Below, piece by piece: positions 1 through 7,161 of a stretch of DNA of 33,408 bases; within the stretch, counting starts at the first letter, position 1, and each line of letters starts with the position of its first letter. The DNA lies in the IMG/VR virus record IMGVR_UViG_3300022723_000281, positions 1 to 33,408 of that record; one strand, 5' to 3'. The position numbers and the translations under genes were made by a program. The notes beneath the pieces are model-generated. The model saw nothing but the letters and a program-made list of their open reading frames with translations. It did no database searches and was not told where the DNA came from. The DNA is from a virus.

Positions 1-1182
1 TTAAGCGACTCTGCGGAGACCTCGGGATCCGCATTTGTCAAGAAACTGGCAAGAAACCCGCCAGCCTTCCTCCCCGAGCCCTCCCTCCAAGCGGGCAAAA
101 TACCGATCGACCGCAGCCCGAGCCTTGCTCAGATAGGCCGGGTCGTAGGCCGCGTATCGGTCGGTTGATCGCGCCCCCTCTCCCTTGTGTCCCAAGAACC
201 CCTCCACTTCCCATTTTGGCACGCTGGCCCGGCGTAACGCCTTGGCCATCGTGTACCGGAACGCATACGGGGTGAACCGCCGGTCGAGCCCAGCCCGATC
301 GACCGTTTCGGCCATCGCCTTTTTGACCGAGCCGACCGGTCGACCTTGATAGGTCACCAACCGCCCCTTGGCTTGTTGGATGATCGGCAACACGATGTCG
401 GTCATCGGGACGGTCGGTCTGCGTTTTTTCGTCTGCCTGCGGCCCGGCGGGTTCAGCCTTATGAGTCGGTCTTTGACGCTGCACTGGAACCGGGTTAGCT
501 CCAAGATGGCATCCGGCCGTCCGCATGTGTTCAGACTCAGCATGGCGAACATCCACAGGTGCTTCGACTTGCAGGCCCGAAACCACGCGGCCATTTCGTC
601 CAGATCCATCGCCCGGTCGATCTCACGTTCGGCCGTCCCCTTGTCAGCGATTTCGTGGACGCTCGTAATGAAGTGGGGGTGTCTTAACACGTTGCGCTTG
701 TAGGCCCGGCCGATCGCCGCCCGCAGGACGTCCATCGTCCGGCTGATATAGCGGTCGGAATGACCCAGCCCGCGCAGGTGCCGCATGAAAGCGATCTGCT
801 TGTCGAACGTCACGTCACCGACCGTATCGCCCTCGAAGAACCCTGTGATCGCCGGCAAGCCGCGATCGGGGTCTGTGTCCCGGCCGAGGATGTAGGCGGC
901 TGCCATTTTGGCGGCTTCGGCCGACGGTCGGGCTGCGATGTAGTCTAGGTATGGGCCGAACGCCACCGCGAGGTACACGTCTTCTGGCAGTGCTTTTTTT
1001 GGCTGCCTGTGCGCGAGGATGTGTTCGGCTAGGGCCTGCTTGGCGGCTTCGTGAGTTTCCGACCGAGCCGAACGGCGGCGGACCTGTCGGGTGGCGGGGT
1101 CGTACCAGCAGATTTCCCAGTATCTTCGGCCGGCGCGGCGTTCGACCCAGACTTCGCCCGGGTCTCGTCGTCGTTTTGACAT
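1..1182 (-). CDS. int: Phage integrase, tyrosine recombinase
   Basis: 393-residue site-specific recombinase that would integrate and excise the phage genome. The C-terminal catalytic domain shows Arg222 in CGRPDAILELT, a Lys near 252-253 in KKRRPTVPM, Arg309 in YAFRY, His332 in LGHK and the probable nucleophile Tyr343 in DRYAAYDP. The usual His of the HxxR box is Tyr306. Residues 5-60 resemble a basic arm-binding region and 70-180 the SAM-like core-binding domain. The ATG at 1182 is chosen because longer in-frame starts only add a non-conserved stretch. The reading frame upstream overlaps the excisionase-like gene. No attachment core is visible; it may lie just beyond position 1. Confidence 0.93.
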   Translation of the reverse strand: MSKRRRDPGEVWVERRAGRRYWEICWYDPATRQVRRRSARSETHEAAKQALAEHILAHRQPKKALPEDVYLAVAFGPYLDYIAARPSAEAAKMAAAYILGRDTDPDRGLPAITGFFEGDTVGDVTFDKQIAFMRHLRGLGHSDRYISRTMDVLRAAIGRAYKRNVLRHPHFITSVHEIADKGTAEREIDRAMDLDEMAAWFRACKSKHLWMFAMLSLNTCGRPDAILELTRFQCSVKDRLIRLNPPGRRQTKKRRPTVPMTDIVLPIIQQAKGRLVTYQGRPVGSVKKAMAETVDRAGLDRRFTPYAFRYTMAKALRRASVPKWEVEGFLGHKGEGARSTDRYAAYDPAYLSKARAAVDRYFARLEGGLGEEGWRVSCQFLDKCGSRGLRRVA

Positions 1183-1385
1183 TGCCGGTCGCTGCCCTCC
1201 ACGTAATCGATCAACTGATCCTCTCCGAACAGCAACCGGCCAGCGATCTTCCGGCACCGCAGCCGTCCGCGGTCGACGTCCCGCCGGAGGGTCTTGGTCG
1301 AAATCACGATGCCATGATGGGCCAAATAGTCAACCGCCTGGACGGCGGTGAAGTGCCGCGGGAGTTCTCGGACGGTAGCGGTCAT
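1029..1385 (-). CDS. xis: Excisionase-like helix-turn-helix protein
   Basis: 118 residues. Residues 10-65 form a MerR/excisionase-type winged helix (FTAVQAVDYL, then KTLRRDVDRGRLRC and an LLFGEDQLIDYV tail); the rest is a low-complexity tail read across the start of the integrase gene. Position next to int and the small basic domain suggest a recombination directionality factor, but small HTH proteins of this type can also be regulators. The start ATG overlaps the stop of the upstream gene (ATGA at 1382-1385), which suggests coupled translation. Confidence 0.7.
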   Translation of the reverse strand: MTATVRELPRHFTAVQAVDYLAHHGIVISTKTLRRDVDRGRLRCRKIAGRLLFGEDQLIDYVEGSDRQCQNDDETRAKSGSNAAPAEDTGKSAGTTPPPDRSAAVRLGRKLTKPPSRP

Positions 1386-1966
1386 TCGACGAACATTACG
1401 TCTTCGGCTCGGACCTGGCCCGATCTCGGGTAGTCGATCAGGCCCAGGGTCCGCAGCTTGCCAAGGTAGTTGTTGAACGTGCCGGTCCCGGCCGTGTAGC
1501 CGGTCCGTCCGGCGAGTTCATCGCGCCCAATGGGGTCCGGGTATGCGGCGACCAGCTCTTGCAGGATCTTTTGGTGCGGGCCCGACAGTCGGGCATAGAC
1601 GGCCCGGTGCAGCTCGTCGTTGGTCGCCCGGCGGGACGGCCGCTTGGCGATCTGCCTGCCTTGGTCCGTCAGGGCGATCCGTCCGCCGGCCGGGTAGGTG
1701 ACCAAGCTTGCCGACCGCAATGACCCGAACGTGTTGTTGACGGTGCCGCTGCCCGCCTTGTACCCGGCCATGAAGGCGACCTGGATCTTCGACGGTTCGT
1801 CGATCCGCAGAAAGGCAAACCACGCGATCGCGTCCAGCACCCGCCGCTGTGACTGGGTGACCTTCTGCCGTTCCGGGCTGGGCGGCTCGTCGATTTCCGT
1901 TTCGGCCGGCAAATTATGCGTCGAATTATGCACCGAATTATTCCTGGCGGCGGGCCGGGTATGCAT
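1382..1966 (-). CDS. Protein with two tandem winged-helix repeats
   Basis: 194 residues, family not identified. After a polar N-terminal tail, residues about 38-105 and 120-190 are two versions of the same winged-helix unit: FMAGYKAGSGTVNNTFGSLR and, later, LAGRTGYTAGTGTFNNYLGK. Both share a G-Y-x-A-G-(S/T)-G-T-(V/F)-N-N core followed by a leucine-rich helix and a glycine turn. This points to DNA binding by an internally duplicated domain. The ATG at 1966 lies inside the preceding 27-codon ORF. The 5' end of the gene carries three AT-rich 12-bp direct repeats. Confidence 0.7.
   Translation of the reverse strand: MHTRPAARNNSVHNSTHNLPAETEIDEPPSPERQKVTQSQRRVLDAIAWFAFLRIDEPSKIQVAFMAGYKAGSGTVNNTFGSLRSASLVTYPAGGRIALTDQGRQIAKRPSRRATNDELHRAVYARLSGPHQKILQELVAAYPDPIGRDELAGRTGYTAGTGTFNNYLGKLRTLGLIDYPRSGQVRAEDVMFVE
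1912..1947. repeat. Three 12-bp AT-rich direct repeats
   Basis: Three adjacent 12-bp units start at 1912, 1924 and 1936. The first two begin AATTATGC, the third AATTATTC. They stand out in GC-rich surroundings and lie in the first codons of the winged-helix gene and the end of the preceding small ORF. They could bind a protein, possibly the winged-helix product itself, or simply encode the NSVHNSTHN tail. Confidence 0.6.
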
Positions 1967-2021
1967 CGGTGGGGGTCAGCTTTTCAGCCAAAACTTTCTC
2001 CACTGCTTTTTCGGGCGTCAT
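1938..2021 (-). CDS. 27-residue small ORF
   Basis: A 27-codon ORF starting MTPEKAVEKVLAEKLTP. Its ATG overlaps the stop of the upstream gene as ATGA (2018-2021), the junction type used throughout this operon. Composition is protein-like and helical, but there is no domain to recognise. It overlaps the next gene by 29 bases. Coding is plausible, not proven. Confidence 0.4.
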   Translation of the reverse strand: MTPEKAVEKVLAEKLTPTDAYPARRQE

Positions 2022-2254
2022 CCCTTCGGCCTCGCTGCGATCATGGCCGCGTAGCACTTTCGCGCGCGCTCCTTGTGCGTCGTATGCCGCCGCGACCCAT
2101 CTTCCGTTATGACGTGCGAGATCGTGTAGAGTTGTCCTGCCGTCAGCATCTGTACAGTCGGCTCCATCGGCGCCACCACGGCCCATCCTGCCTCGATCTC
2201 GGCAAGCTGTTCCGGCGTGATGGCGTGCTGGTAGCGTTCAAGTTCGCTCGTCAT
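2018..2254 (-). CDS. Small hypothetical phage protein
   Basis: 78 residues starting MTSELERYQHAITPEQLAEI. The family is not recognised. It has an N-terminal amphipathic helix and a basic C-terminus (TTHKERARKCYAAMIAARPKG). The motif TPEQLAEIEAG resembles VSEKELAAIESG in the gene immediately upstream, so the two may be distant paralogues. The ATG at 2254 forms an ATGA overlap and has GGGAA nine bases upstream, so it is preferred over in-frame ATGs further upstream. Confidence 0.65.
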   Translation of the reverse strand: MTSELERYQHAITPEQLAEIEAGWAVVAPMEPTVQMLTAGQLYTISHVITEDGSRRHTTHKERARKCYAAMIAARPKG

Positions 2255-2550
2255 TTCCATGGGTTCCCGGGCTTCCCGAGTGCGTTCCGCAATGCTATCA
2301 AACAACGCATTTCTTCGTTTACAACTGGGCGGCCATGCTCAAAGTCAACGTCTTGGCGCTCATCGAAATACTCATCGATGATATCGAACTCACTGACGAC
2401 CACGACGCGCATAGCGCCACTCTCAATCGCGGCAAGCTCTTTCTCCGACACGGCGGCACGGTAACGGGCGAGCGTTGCTTCCAGTTCGAAAAACTCGGCA
2501 TCCTCACGCGACGCCGCGTCCACTTCAGCTTCTCGGTCGGCGGCGGTCAT
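2251..2550 (-). CDS. Small acidic hypothetical phage protein
   Basis: 99 residues, acidic, with a predicted helical N-terminal half (residues 5-45) and a segment VVVVSEFDIIDEYFDERQDV around 49-68. No family recognised. It shares the (T/S)(P/E)(E/K)(Q/E)LA(E/A)IE(A/S)G stretch with the downstream gene. Start and stop form ATGA junctions with both neighbours. Confidence 0.65.
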   Translation of the reverse strand: MTAADREAEVDAASREDAEFFELEATLARYRAAVSEKELAAIESGAMRVVVVSEFDIIDEYFDERQDVDFEHGRPVVNEEMRCLIALRNALGKPGNPWK

Positions 2551-2933
2551 GATCTTGATCCCTCAACGTCGCGCATCGCCCTGGTGAGCCGGCGGAGTAT
2601 CAGGCCGCCTTGGTCGACGTGTTTCTGCACCGCCAAAGGCATCGTCGCCAGTTCGGGCGCCGTCGGTCGGTACCATTCGTGCGAGGCGCCGATGCTTTGG
2701 TCGAAAACCCGATACATCGACGACTCCATCATGCCCTTGCAGCCGTGGGTTGCCCGGCAGCCAATAGCGAACGGGGTCACGCCCTGGTCGAAGTCGACCG
2801 TCACGATATGGCCTCGGCACTTTCGGCAGACGTAGATGTTCTTCCGCTGGTCTTCGAACCGTGTCCGGTCGAGCATTTGCTCTGTGACCGCTGCCGCCGT
2901 CTTTCCGTGCCGCATGTTCATCCCGTGTGACAT
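2547..2933 (-). CDS. Zinc-ribbon-like phage protein
   Basis: 128 residues. Four cysteines in CRKC and, after a spacer, GCRATHGCKG suggest a small zinc ribbon at about residues 36-66, followed by a conserved-looking SMYRVFDQ segment. The ATG at 2933 follows a GGGGCGAGG ribosome-binding site; the frame is open further upstream but that part looks non-coding. Role unknown. It lies between other small zinc-binding proteins of the early leftward operon. Confidence 0.7.
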   Translation of the reverse strand: MSHGMNMRHGKTAAAVTEQMLDRTRFEDQRKNIYVCRKCRGHIVTVDFDQGVTPFAIGCRATHGCKGMMESSMYRVFDQSIGASHEWYRPTAPELATMPLAVQKHVDQGGLILRRLTRAMRDVEGSRS

Positions 2934-3361
2934 CCTCGCCCCTTTCTCGGGTAGATGGTTTTTAGGACTGGCCACCGCCCGTCGAGTTCGATCACCAGCT
3001 TCACCTTGTCGTGCAGAAACCGGCCGCGGCTGTCCGTCTCGTTGCGCTCGAGCGCTTCGGTCGAGATCCTGACCAGCCAGCTATAAAGGCCCTCGTCTTC
3101 GGCACGACTCTCGTGCCAGGTTCGCCGGACCCGCAGGGATGCCCGGTCTATCGCGTGGCCGGAAATGTCGATTTCGGGTAACGGCGTGCCCCGTCGGTCG
3201 AGTTCAGCCTGGGCGATCGCCGCGCGGGAATGGTTGCACCCCACCATCCAGCGCAGGTAGCTGACCGGCATCTGGGTGTACGGGGTGCCCCTGTGGCGAC
3301 CGAAGTCGCATATCAAGCCATGCGGGTTGATAGGCTCGGTGATGTTGTGGGTCGGGTTCAT
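2918..3361 (-). CDS. DUF3820-like / exonuclease-X-C-terminal-like protein
   Basis: 147 residues. Residues about 16-60 (CDFGRHRGTPYTQMPVSYLR, then W and an alpha-helical AELDRRGT segment) match the pattern of DUF3820 and exonuclease-X C-terminal-type domains, where a phenylalanine-glycine-rich strand precedes PxxYLxW. The remaining 80 residues are charged and not recognised. It starts at an ATGA overlap. A nucleic-acid-processing role is inferred from the operon, which also holds SSB and RecT. Confidence 0.6.
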   Translation of the reverse strand: MNPTHNITEPINPHGLICDFGRHRGTPYTQMPVSYLRWMVGCNHSRAAIAQAELDRRGTPLPEIDISGHAIDRASLRVRRTWHESRAEDEGLYSWLVRISTEALERNETDSRGRFLHDKVKLVIELDGRWPVLKTIYPRKGRGCHTG

Positions 3362-3567
3362 AGGCGGTCTAGGGTCCAGTTGCGTAGGCACAGTCGGGAG
3401 CAAAAATGCTTCTCTGGGCCACCAATGGGCGGATCGACGGCCATTGCGGTGACGACACCGCCGGTCGACGGAATTGGTTCACTTCGCAATACGATTCGCC
3501 AATCCTCGCAGTTGGTTGTGCGTGTCAAGTCGCGCCCGCATTGGTCACAGCTGATTTTTTTGCTCAT
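3358..3567 (-). CDS. Small four-cysteine zinc-finger protein
   Basis: 69 residues. CDQCG at residues 6-10 and HFCSRLCLRNW near the C-terminus form a two-pair cysteine arrangement like small treble-clef or MYM-type fingers. No family assigned. The ATG at 3567 is chosen because the residues upstream in frame are basic and non-conserved. It ends in an ATGA overlap with the next gene. Confidence 0.65.
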   Translation of the reverse strand: MSKKISCDQCGRDLTRTTNCEDWRIVLRSEPIPSTGGVVTAMAVDPPIGGPEKHFCSRLCLRNWTLDRL

Positions 3568-3577
3568 TCTCGAAGCC

Positions 3578-3793
3578 CTAAAGGTGCCTAACCTGCATCG
3601 TGACGACCGACCCGACCCCGCCACAGCTACCGCAAGGTTCGGTTGCCTCGCCCTCTACGGAAATACCTTCGCCGCAGCACCCACCCCCAGGCAGGATTTG
3701 GCCGCAGCAACCGGTTTCGACCCATTGGTGAAAGACACCCCCATAACCGTCGCACTGCCGGCAGGTCGTTCGAATCGGGAGGGCGTTTGTCAT
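3578..3793 (-). CDS. DnaJ-type zinc-finger small protein
   Basis: 71 residues with cysteine motifs CRQCDGYG, GCCGQ and GCCGEG, then CGSCGGVG: the CxxCxGxG repeats of the DnaJ cysteine-rich domain without a J domain. Such standalone fingers are frequent in phage early operons; function is unknown. The ATG at 3793 lies two bases after the SSB stop. Confidence 0.7.
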   Translation of the reverse strand: MTNALPIRTTCRQCDGYGGVFHQWVETGCCGQILPGGGCCGEGISVEGEATEPCGSCGGVGSVVTMQVRHL

Positions 3794-3795
3794 GG

Positions 3796-4233
3796 TCAAA
3801 ACGGTATATCGTCGTCCAAGTCAGGGGCGCCGCGGTCGGCTGTCTCGGTATCTGACGCCGGCGTTGACGATGTCCGGTTATCTTGCCGGCCGCCCGGACT
3901 GCCGAGCATGTGGAGTTCGGCCTGATATCCCTGCAGGACGATCTCGGTCGAGTACCGGTCGGCGCCCGATTGGTCTTGCCATTTACGGGTCTGGATCTGC
4001 CCGACCACGCACAGCTTGTCGCCCTTGCGGACGTACCGGTCGATTACGTTCACCAGCCCTTCGTTCCAGACGACGATCCGGTGCCATTCGGTCCGTTCGC
4101 GCCGCTCGCCGGTTTGCTTGTCGCGCCACGATTCAGACGTCGCAAGGGACATGTTGGCGAGCCGCTTGCCCAATTGGGTCGTCTTGACCTCGGGGTCGCG
4201 GCCCACGTTGCCGATCAGGATGGCTTTGTTCAT
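3796..4233 (-). CDS. ssb: Single-stranded DNA-binding protein
   Basis: 145 residues. The N-terminal OB-fold begins MNKAILIGNVGRDPE and contains the typical segments RTEWHRIVVW and GDKLCVVGQIQTRKW. A flexible tail ends in the acidic DDDIPF tip that recruits host replication and repair proteins. It would coat single-stranded DNA during phage replication and RecT-mediated annealing, and RecT lies in the same operon. The start overlaps the upstream stop as ATGA. Confidence 0.96.
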   Translation of the reverse strand: MNKAILIGNVGRDPEVKTTQLGKRLANMSLATSESWRDKQTGERRERTEWHRIVVWNEGLVNVIDRYVRKGDKLCVVGQIQTRKWQDQSGADRYSTEIVLQGYQAELHMLGSPGGRQDNRTSSTPASDTETADRGAPDLDDDIPF

Positions 4234-4493
4234 GCGGCTTTCTTGCTCTTTTTCTTCCCGCTTCGGTCGGCGAGTCTGATCACGGCCGGTTGCGGACCGA
4301 CAGCCAACTTGTGGCTGAACACCCGAGCGTGCAGGTCGATCTCGACGGTCTTGCAGGCAACGTGTCCGGCCTTCGCGATCGTCTCGCCGTCTTCGACCGG
4401 CATGGTCCTGTTCGACACGCCGTCCATCACGTCGATCATCCGATCGTAGATCTTGGACAGCTTGGCCGGGTCGGCAGACAGATGGTTAGACAT
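4230..4493 (-). CDS. Conserved-looking hypothetical phage protein
   Basis: 87 residues starting MSNHLSADPAKLSKIYDRMI, ending in a lysine-rich tail (SGKKKSKKAA). No function known. The start has a strong AAAGGAG site in front of the ATG at 4493, unusually good for this operon, and overlaps by eight bases the broken TnpB-like frame upstream, so it can be translated independently of it. Confidence 0.75.
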   Translation of the reverse strand: MSNHLSADPAKLSKIYDRMIDVMDGVSNRTMPVEDGETIAKAGHVACKTVEIDLHARVFSHKLAVGPQPAVIRLADRSGKKKSKKAA

Positions 4494-5259
4494 GAAGAAT
4501 CTCCTTTTGCTTTTTGACGGATCGTTTTGCGCGCCGCACCGCCTTGCGGGTCGCGACGACGCGGTTGCCGACAGCCGTCTTGGCGTCGGCGCGGCGGCGG
4601 ACTTCGATCGTTCCGCCGGATTCCTCGACTTTGTAGGTGAGCATACCGATGGCGGTCTCGGGCGCCTGCCCGAGCAACGCCCGGTTGAAACTGGCCTTGA
4701 CTTGTGTGGCGGCGCCCCAGTTTCGGGCGTCGCCGCGCCCCGACTTCACATCTGCCGAGATCGACGCCGGCGCCGTAATGGTCAGGTCGTTAAATCGTCG
4801 GCTCAAGTCGGTCGTCCACATGTGGAGGGCTTCCCGCCGTCGGTTCGCGACCCGACGGTGCGCGCGGGCGATCTGCCTGGTTAGAAGACGGTATCGGTAC
4901 GACCCAGTGCGCTTGTTTGCGCGACTCCGTTGGAGCCTCTCTATCGTTTCTTTACTGTCGGCACCGCTAATCGCCGCGAACGTGAACCCCAAAGACCCGC
5001 GTTCACCGGCCGATTTGCCGGCGTCTGCACCGACGCTGACCACTGACCGCACGACACCCAACCCGCGTTCACCGGCCGATTTGCCGGCGTCTGCACCGGA
5101 TGTCTGGTTAACACCTTGCAATTCAGCGGTGATTCGCCCTTCGGAGAAGTAAAAATCCGTCGGGCCGGCCCCGCGTGGGCCGTAAACCGTGGCAAATTTA
5201 TCCACTAAATCGAAATCGACCGCCGCACGGCCGCTCCCCGCCGTCCGCCGGCACGGCAT
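4486..5259 (-). pseudogene. TnpB-like protein, C-terminal part (RuvC region, apparently dead)
   Basis: 257 codons from an internal ATG. VDFDLVDKFATVYG (residues 14-27) aligns by eye with the RuvC-I motif of IS200/IS605 TnpB (GIDLG..FAT). The segment from ERLQRSRANKRTGSYRY to ARAHRRVANRRREALHMWTT matches the TnpB helical region before RuvC-II. Where TnpB has the catalytic EDL, this protein reads DLTITAPASIS, with no Glu. The C-terminal zinc finger and RuvC-III Asp are absent; the end is a basic helix. Two copies of GADAGKSAGERG lie between RuvC-I and the helices. Either decay, or a domesticated RNA- or DNA-binding derivative. Confidence 0.55.
4995..5098. repeat. Two 38-bp direct repeats, 66-bp period
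   Basis: An identical 38-bp sequence occurs at 4995-5032 and 5061-5098. The 66-bp period keeps the frame (22 codons), so the TnpB-like C-terminal part carries GADAGKSAGERG twice; a third GAD follows at the next period. Each copy includes the palindrome-like CCGGCCGATTTGCCGG. Looks like an in-frame tandem duplication. Confidence 0.8.
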
Positions 5260-5728
5260 GTCGACCCCGAACCCTGATGGTCCTGGGCACGCCCTTGATT
5301 CGAAGCCTGCCGTGGGTCGGCCGGCCGTCACTGGCTTCACGGAACTCGACCGCCCATCCGCTCCGATGACGCTTGAACGAAAAGCCTGGATAAAACCGGC
5401 CCGACTTGAACCGCGGGAACCCTGCCCGGTGGCCCATACCCTGCTTGGCGCGGCGAAAGAATGCCTGGAAGGCCCGATCGACCCGCTGGGCGGTCGCCGC
5501 CATGCTGGCCGACGACATGGCCGCGTATTCGGGGTCGTCGGCCCGCAGGGCCGTCAGCTCCTTACACTGGTCGTAATAGGTCAGCGTGCGGCCCTGGCGG
5601 GAATAGGCTTCGATCCGCTGTTGGATGAGCCCGTTGTAAAGGTCGCAGTGCATTCGCCGTTGCCGCTCGAGCGCCGCTGCCTGGACGGCGTTCGGGTACA
5701 GACGGAAATTGCCGTAAGTCCTAATCAT
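5198..5728 (-). pseudogene. TnpB-like protein, N-terminal part
   Basis: 176 codons. The start MIRTYGNFRLYPNAVQAAAL, then CDLYNGLIQQRIEAY, LTYYDQCKELTALR, VDRAFQAFFRRAKQG and GFPRFKSGRFYPGFSF are the standard order of motifs in the N-terminal (REC/WED) half of IS200/IS605 TnpB and its phage relatives. The frame stops at 5198 just where the RuvC domain should begin; that domain continues in another frame from about 5259. Compared with TnpB about 25 residues seem missing at the junction. The ATG overlaps the RecT stop as ATGA, so the gene sits in the operon and not as an insertion with its own ends. Confidence 0.7.
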
Positions 5729-6897
5729 ACCAGGGTCCTGATATCGTCGGCCGGTCTGTCGGCCTTTTTGGCGTCGGCCGCTTCCCGTTCTTTCGCCTCG
5801 GCTTCGTCCCACTGACGGTCGGATTCCTGCTTGGCTTCGTAGGCCCGGGTGTCGGCTTGGTTGTTAAGTTTCTCGATCGTCTCCTGGCGGAACTCGCGGA
5901 GGTCCCCGACGCCCGACGGATGCTCGGCCTCGACCGGCCCGAGCACATGCTCGTTGTTGGCCCAGATGGCGTTGATCGACCGGACGTCGTCCTTCCAGGC
6001 CAGGTCTTCGATCCTGTCCCAAAGCTCGGCGACCCACGCATTGGCGCCGAACTCTCCGATGTCCTCGCCCTCGGCATCGACCAGCATGTACCCGGCAGGG
6101 CCGGCCGATTCGCCCTCGGCGGTTTCCGATTCGCCCTCGGCGGTTTCCGCCGGCTGGTCGTCCGATGCCGTTTCCGGCCCGCTGGTGGCCGCGGCAGCGG
6201 CCCCGTAGGCGGCCCGGTCCGGTTTTTCCACCCTAGCCGGGATACCGTACACGCCGTTCTGGCCCGGCTCGAAGTCGATCGCATCCTCGAGTTCTTCCGC
6301 GGAGTGTTGCAGCCCCAGTAGGACGTCCCCGTAGTTGTCCCGCAGGTTGAACGCGCGGGCGCGATACTTGAGCATCCGTTCCGGGTAGTAACACCACGGG
6401 GTGTCGCCGCCGCTTTTGCCCTTCTTCATCCACAGCCGGGCCCGCACGGCATCCGAGACGGAGAACTCCGTCCGCCTTTCCTTTTCTTCGCCAACCCGCT
6501 TAGTGATGCAGACGGCCTTGAACTCTTTCGAATAATCCATCGAGCCGTCGGCGGGCGCTTCGCCCTCGAATGTCTCGTCGATCGACTCCAACTGGCCCGA
6601 GTTGCGAACGATCGCGAGTTGGAAATCTCCATACCCGGCGTATCGGCCGTTGACGATCATGATGTTGGCGAGGGCGCTGATTGCGGGCACGCCGACCGTG
6701 GCGCCCATCTGGATCGCGCCGAATACCGCGGCGACGTTATCGTCGCTGCCGGGACGACCCGGATAGGACGACGGGACGACCCCAGAGAGGGAGAAATACT
6801 TGGCCATCTGCCAGCATTCCTCGATCGTGGTTGGCACCAACGGCATGATCGGCTGGCCGATCCGGGTGCGGGGCTTGCTAGGCAGGTGTTCGGTCAT
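5725..6897 (-). CDS. recT: RecT-family single-strand annealing protein
   Basis: 390 residues. AAVFGAIQMGATVGVPAISAL (about 56-76), NIMIVNGRYAGYGDFQLAIV, and WCYYPERMLKYRARAFNLRD (about 170-190) are the core signature of RecT-like annealases. Residues about 240-275 are an acidic, repetitive linker, followed by a charged C-terminal region that ends in a coiled coil. It would anneal single strands during phage recombination together with the SSB encoded downstream. No partner exonuclease of RecE or lambda Exo type is obvious here. The start overlaps the upstream stop as ATGA. Confidence 0.88.
   Translation of the reverse strand: MTEHLPSKPRTRIGQPIMPLVPTTIEECWQMAKYFSLSGVVPSSYPGRPGSDDNVAAVFGAIQMGATVGVPAISALANIMIVNGRYAGYGDFQLAIVRNSGQLESIDETFEGEAPADGSMDYSKEFKAVCITKRVGEEKERRTEFSVSDAVRARLWMKKGKSGGDTPWCYYPERMLKYRARAFNLRDNYGDVLLGLQHSAEELEDAIDFEPGQNGVYGIPARVEKPDRAAYGAAAAATSGPETASDDQPAETAEGESETAEGESAGPAGYMLVDAEGEDIGEFGANAWVAELWDRIEDLAWKDDVRSINAIWANNEHVLGPVEAEHPSGVGDLREFRQETIEKLNNQADTRAYEAKQESDRQWDEAEAKEREAADAKKADRPADDIRTLV
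6107..6148. repeat. Two tandem 21-bp repeats in the recT linker
   Basis: A 21-bp unit is repeated exactly at 6107-6127 and 6128-6148, giving the protein sequence ETAEGES twice in the acidic linker of the RecT-like protein. In frame, so probably a tolerated slippage event. Confidence 0.85.
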
Positions 6898-7151
6898 CCG
6901 GGCCTCCTATTCGGCCGCGTCTTTGATCTTCGGGGGTTGGCAGTGGGATCGAGAAAGTCGGCGATGTCGCGGAGCCGTTTAGCCGTGAAGACAACCTGAG
7001 CCAGAGCTTCCGAAATCGATATGGTTTCGCCGACGTTGAACGTCGGGCTGTCTTCTCTTTCGGGCGGCCAGTGCCCGACTAGCTGGGCGGGCTCCGTCGG
7101 CGTCATGTCGATCAGATATCCGGTTGCCGTCTGGGCAACTATCTTTGCCAT
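6894..7151 (-). CDS. Small hypothetical phage protein
   Basis: 85 residues, starting MAKIVAQTATGYLIDMTPTE. A short beta-rich N-terminus is followed by an amphipathic helix (ISEALAQVVFTAKRLRDIADFL) and a basic tail. No family recognised. It sits directly upstream of the RecT-like gene with an ATGA overlap, so it could be an accessory of the recombination module. Confidence 0.65.
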   Translation of the reverse strand: MAKIVAQTATGYLIDMTPTEPAQLVGHWPPEREDSPTFNVGETISISEALAQVVFTAKRLRDIADFLDPTANPRRSKTRPNRRPG

Positions 7152-7161
7152 GGGGGGCCTC

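Noticed and set aside
5725-6284. 187-codon frame inside recT
   Set aside because: Shadow frame: Ser/Arg/Pro/Thr-rich, while the RecT frame shows clear family motifs.
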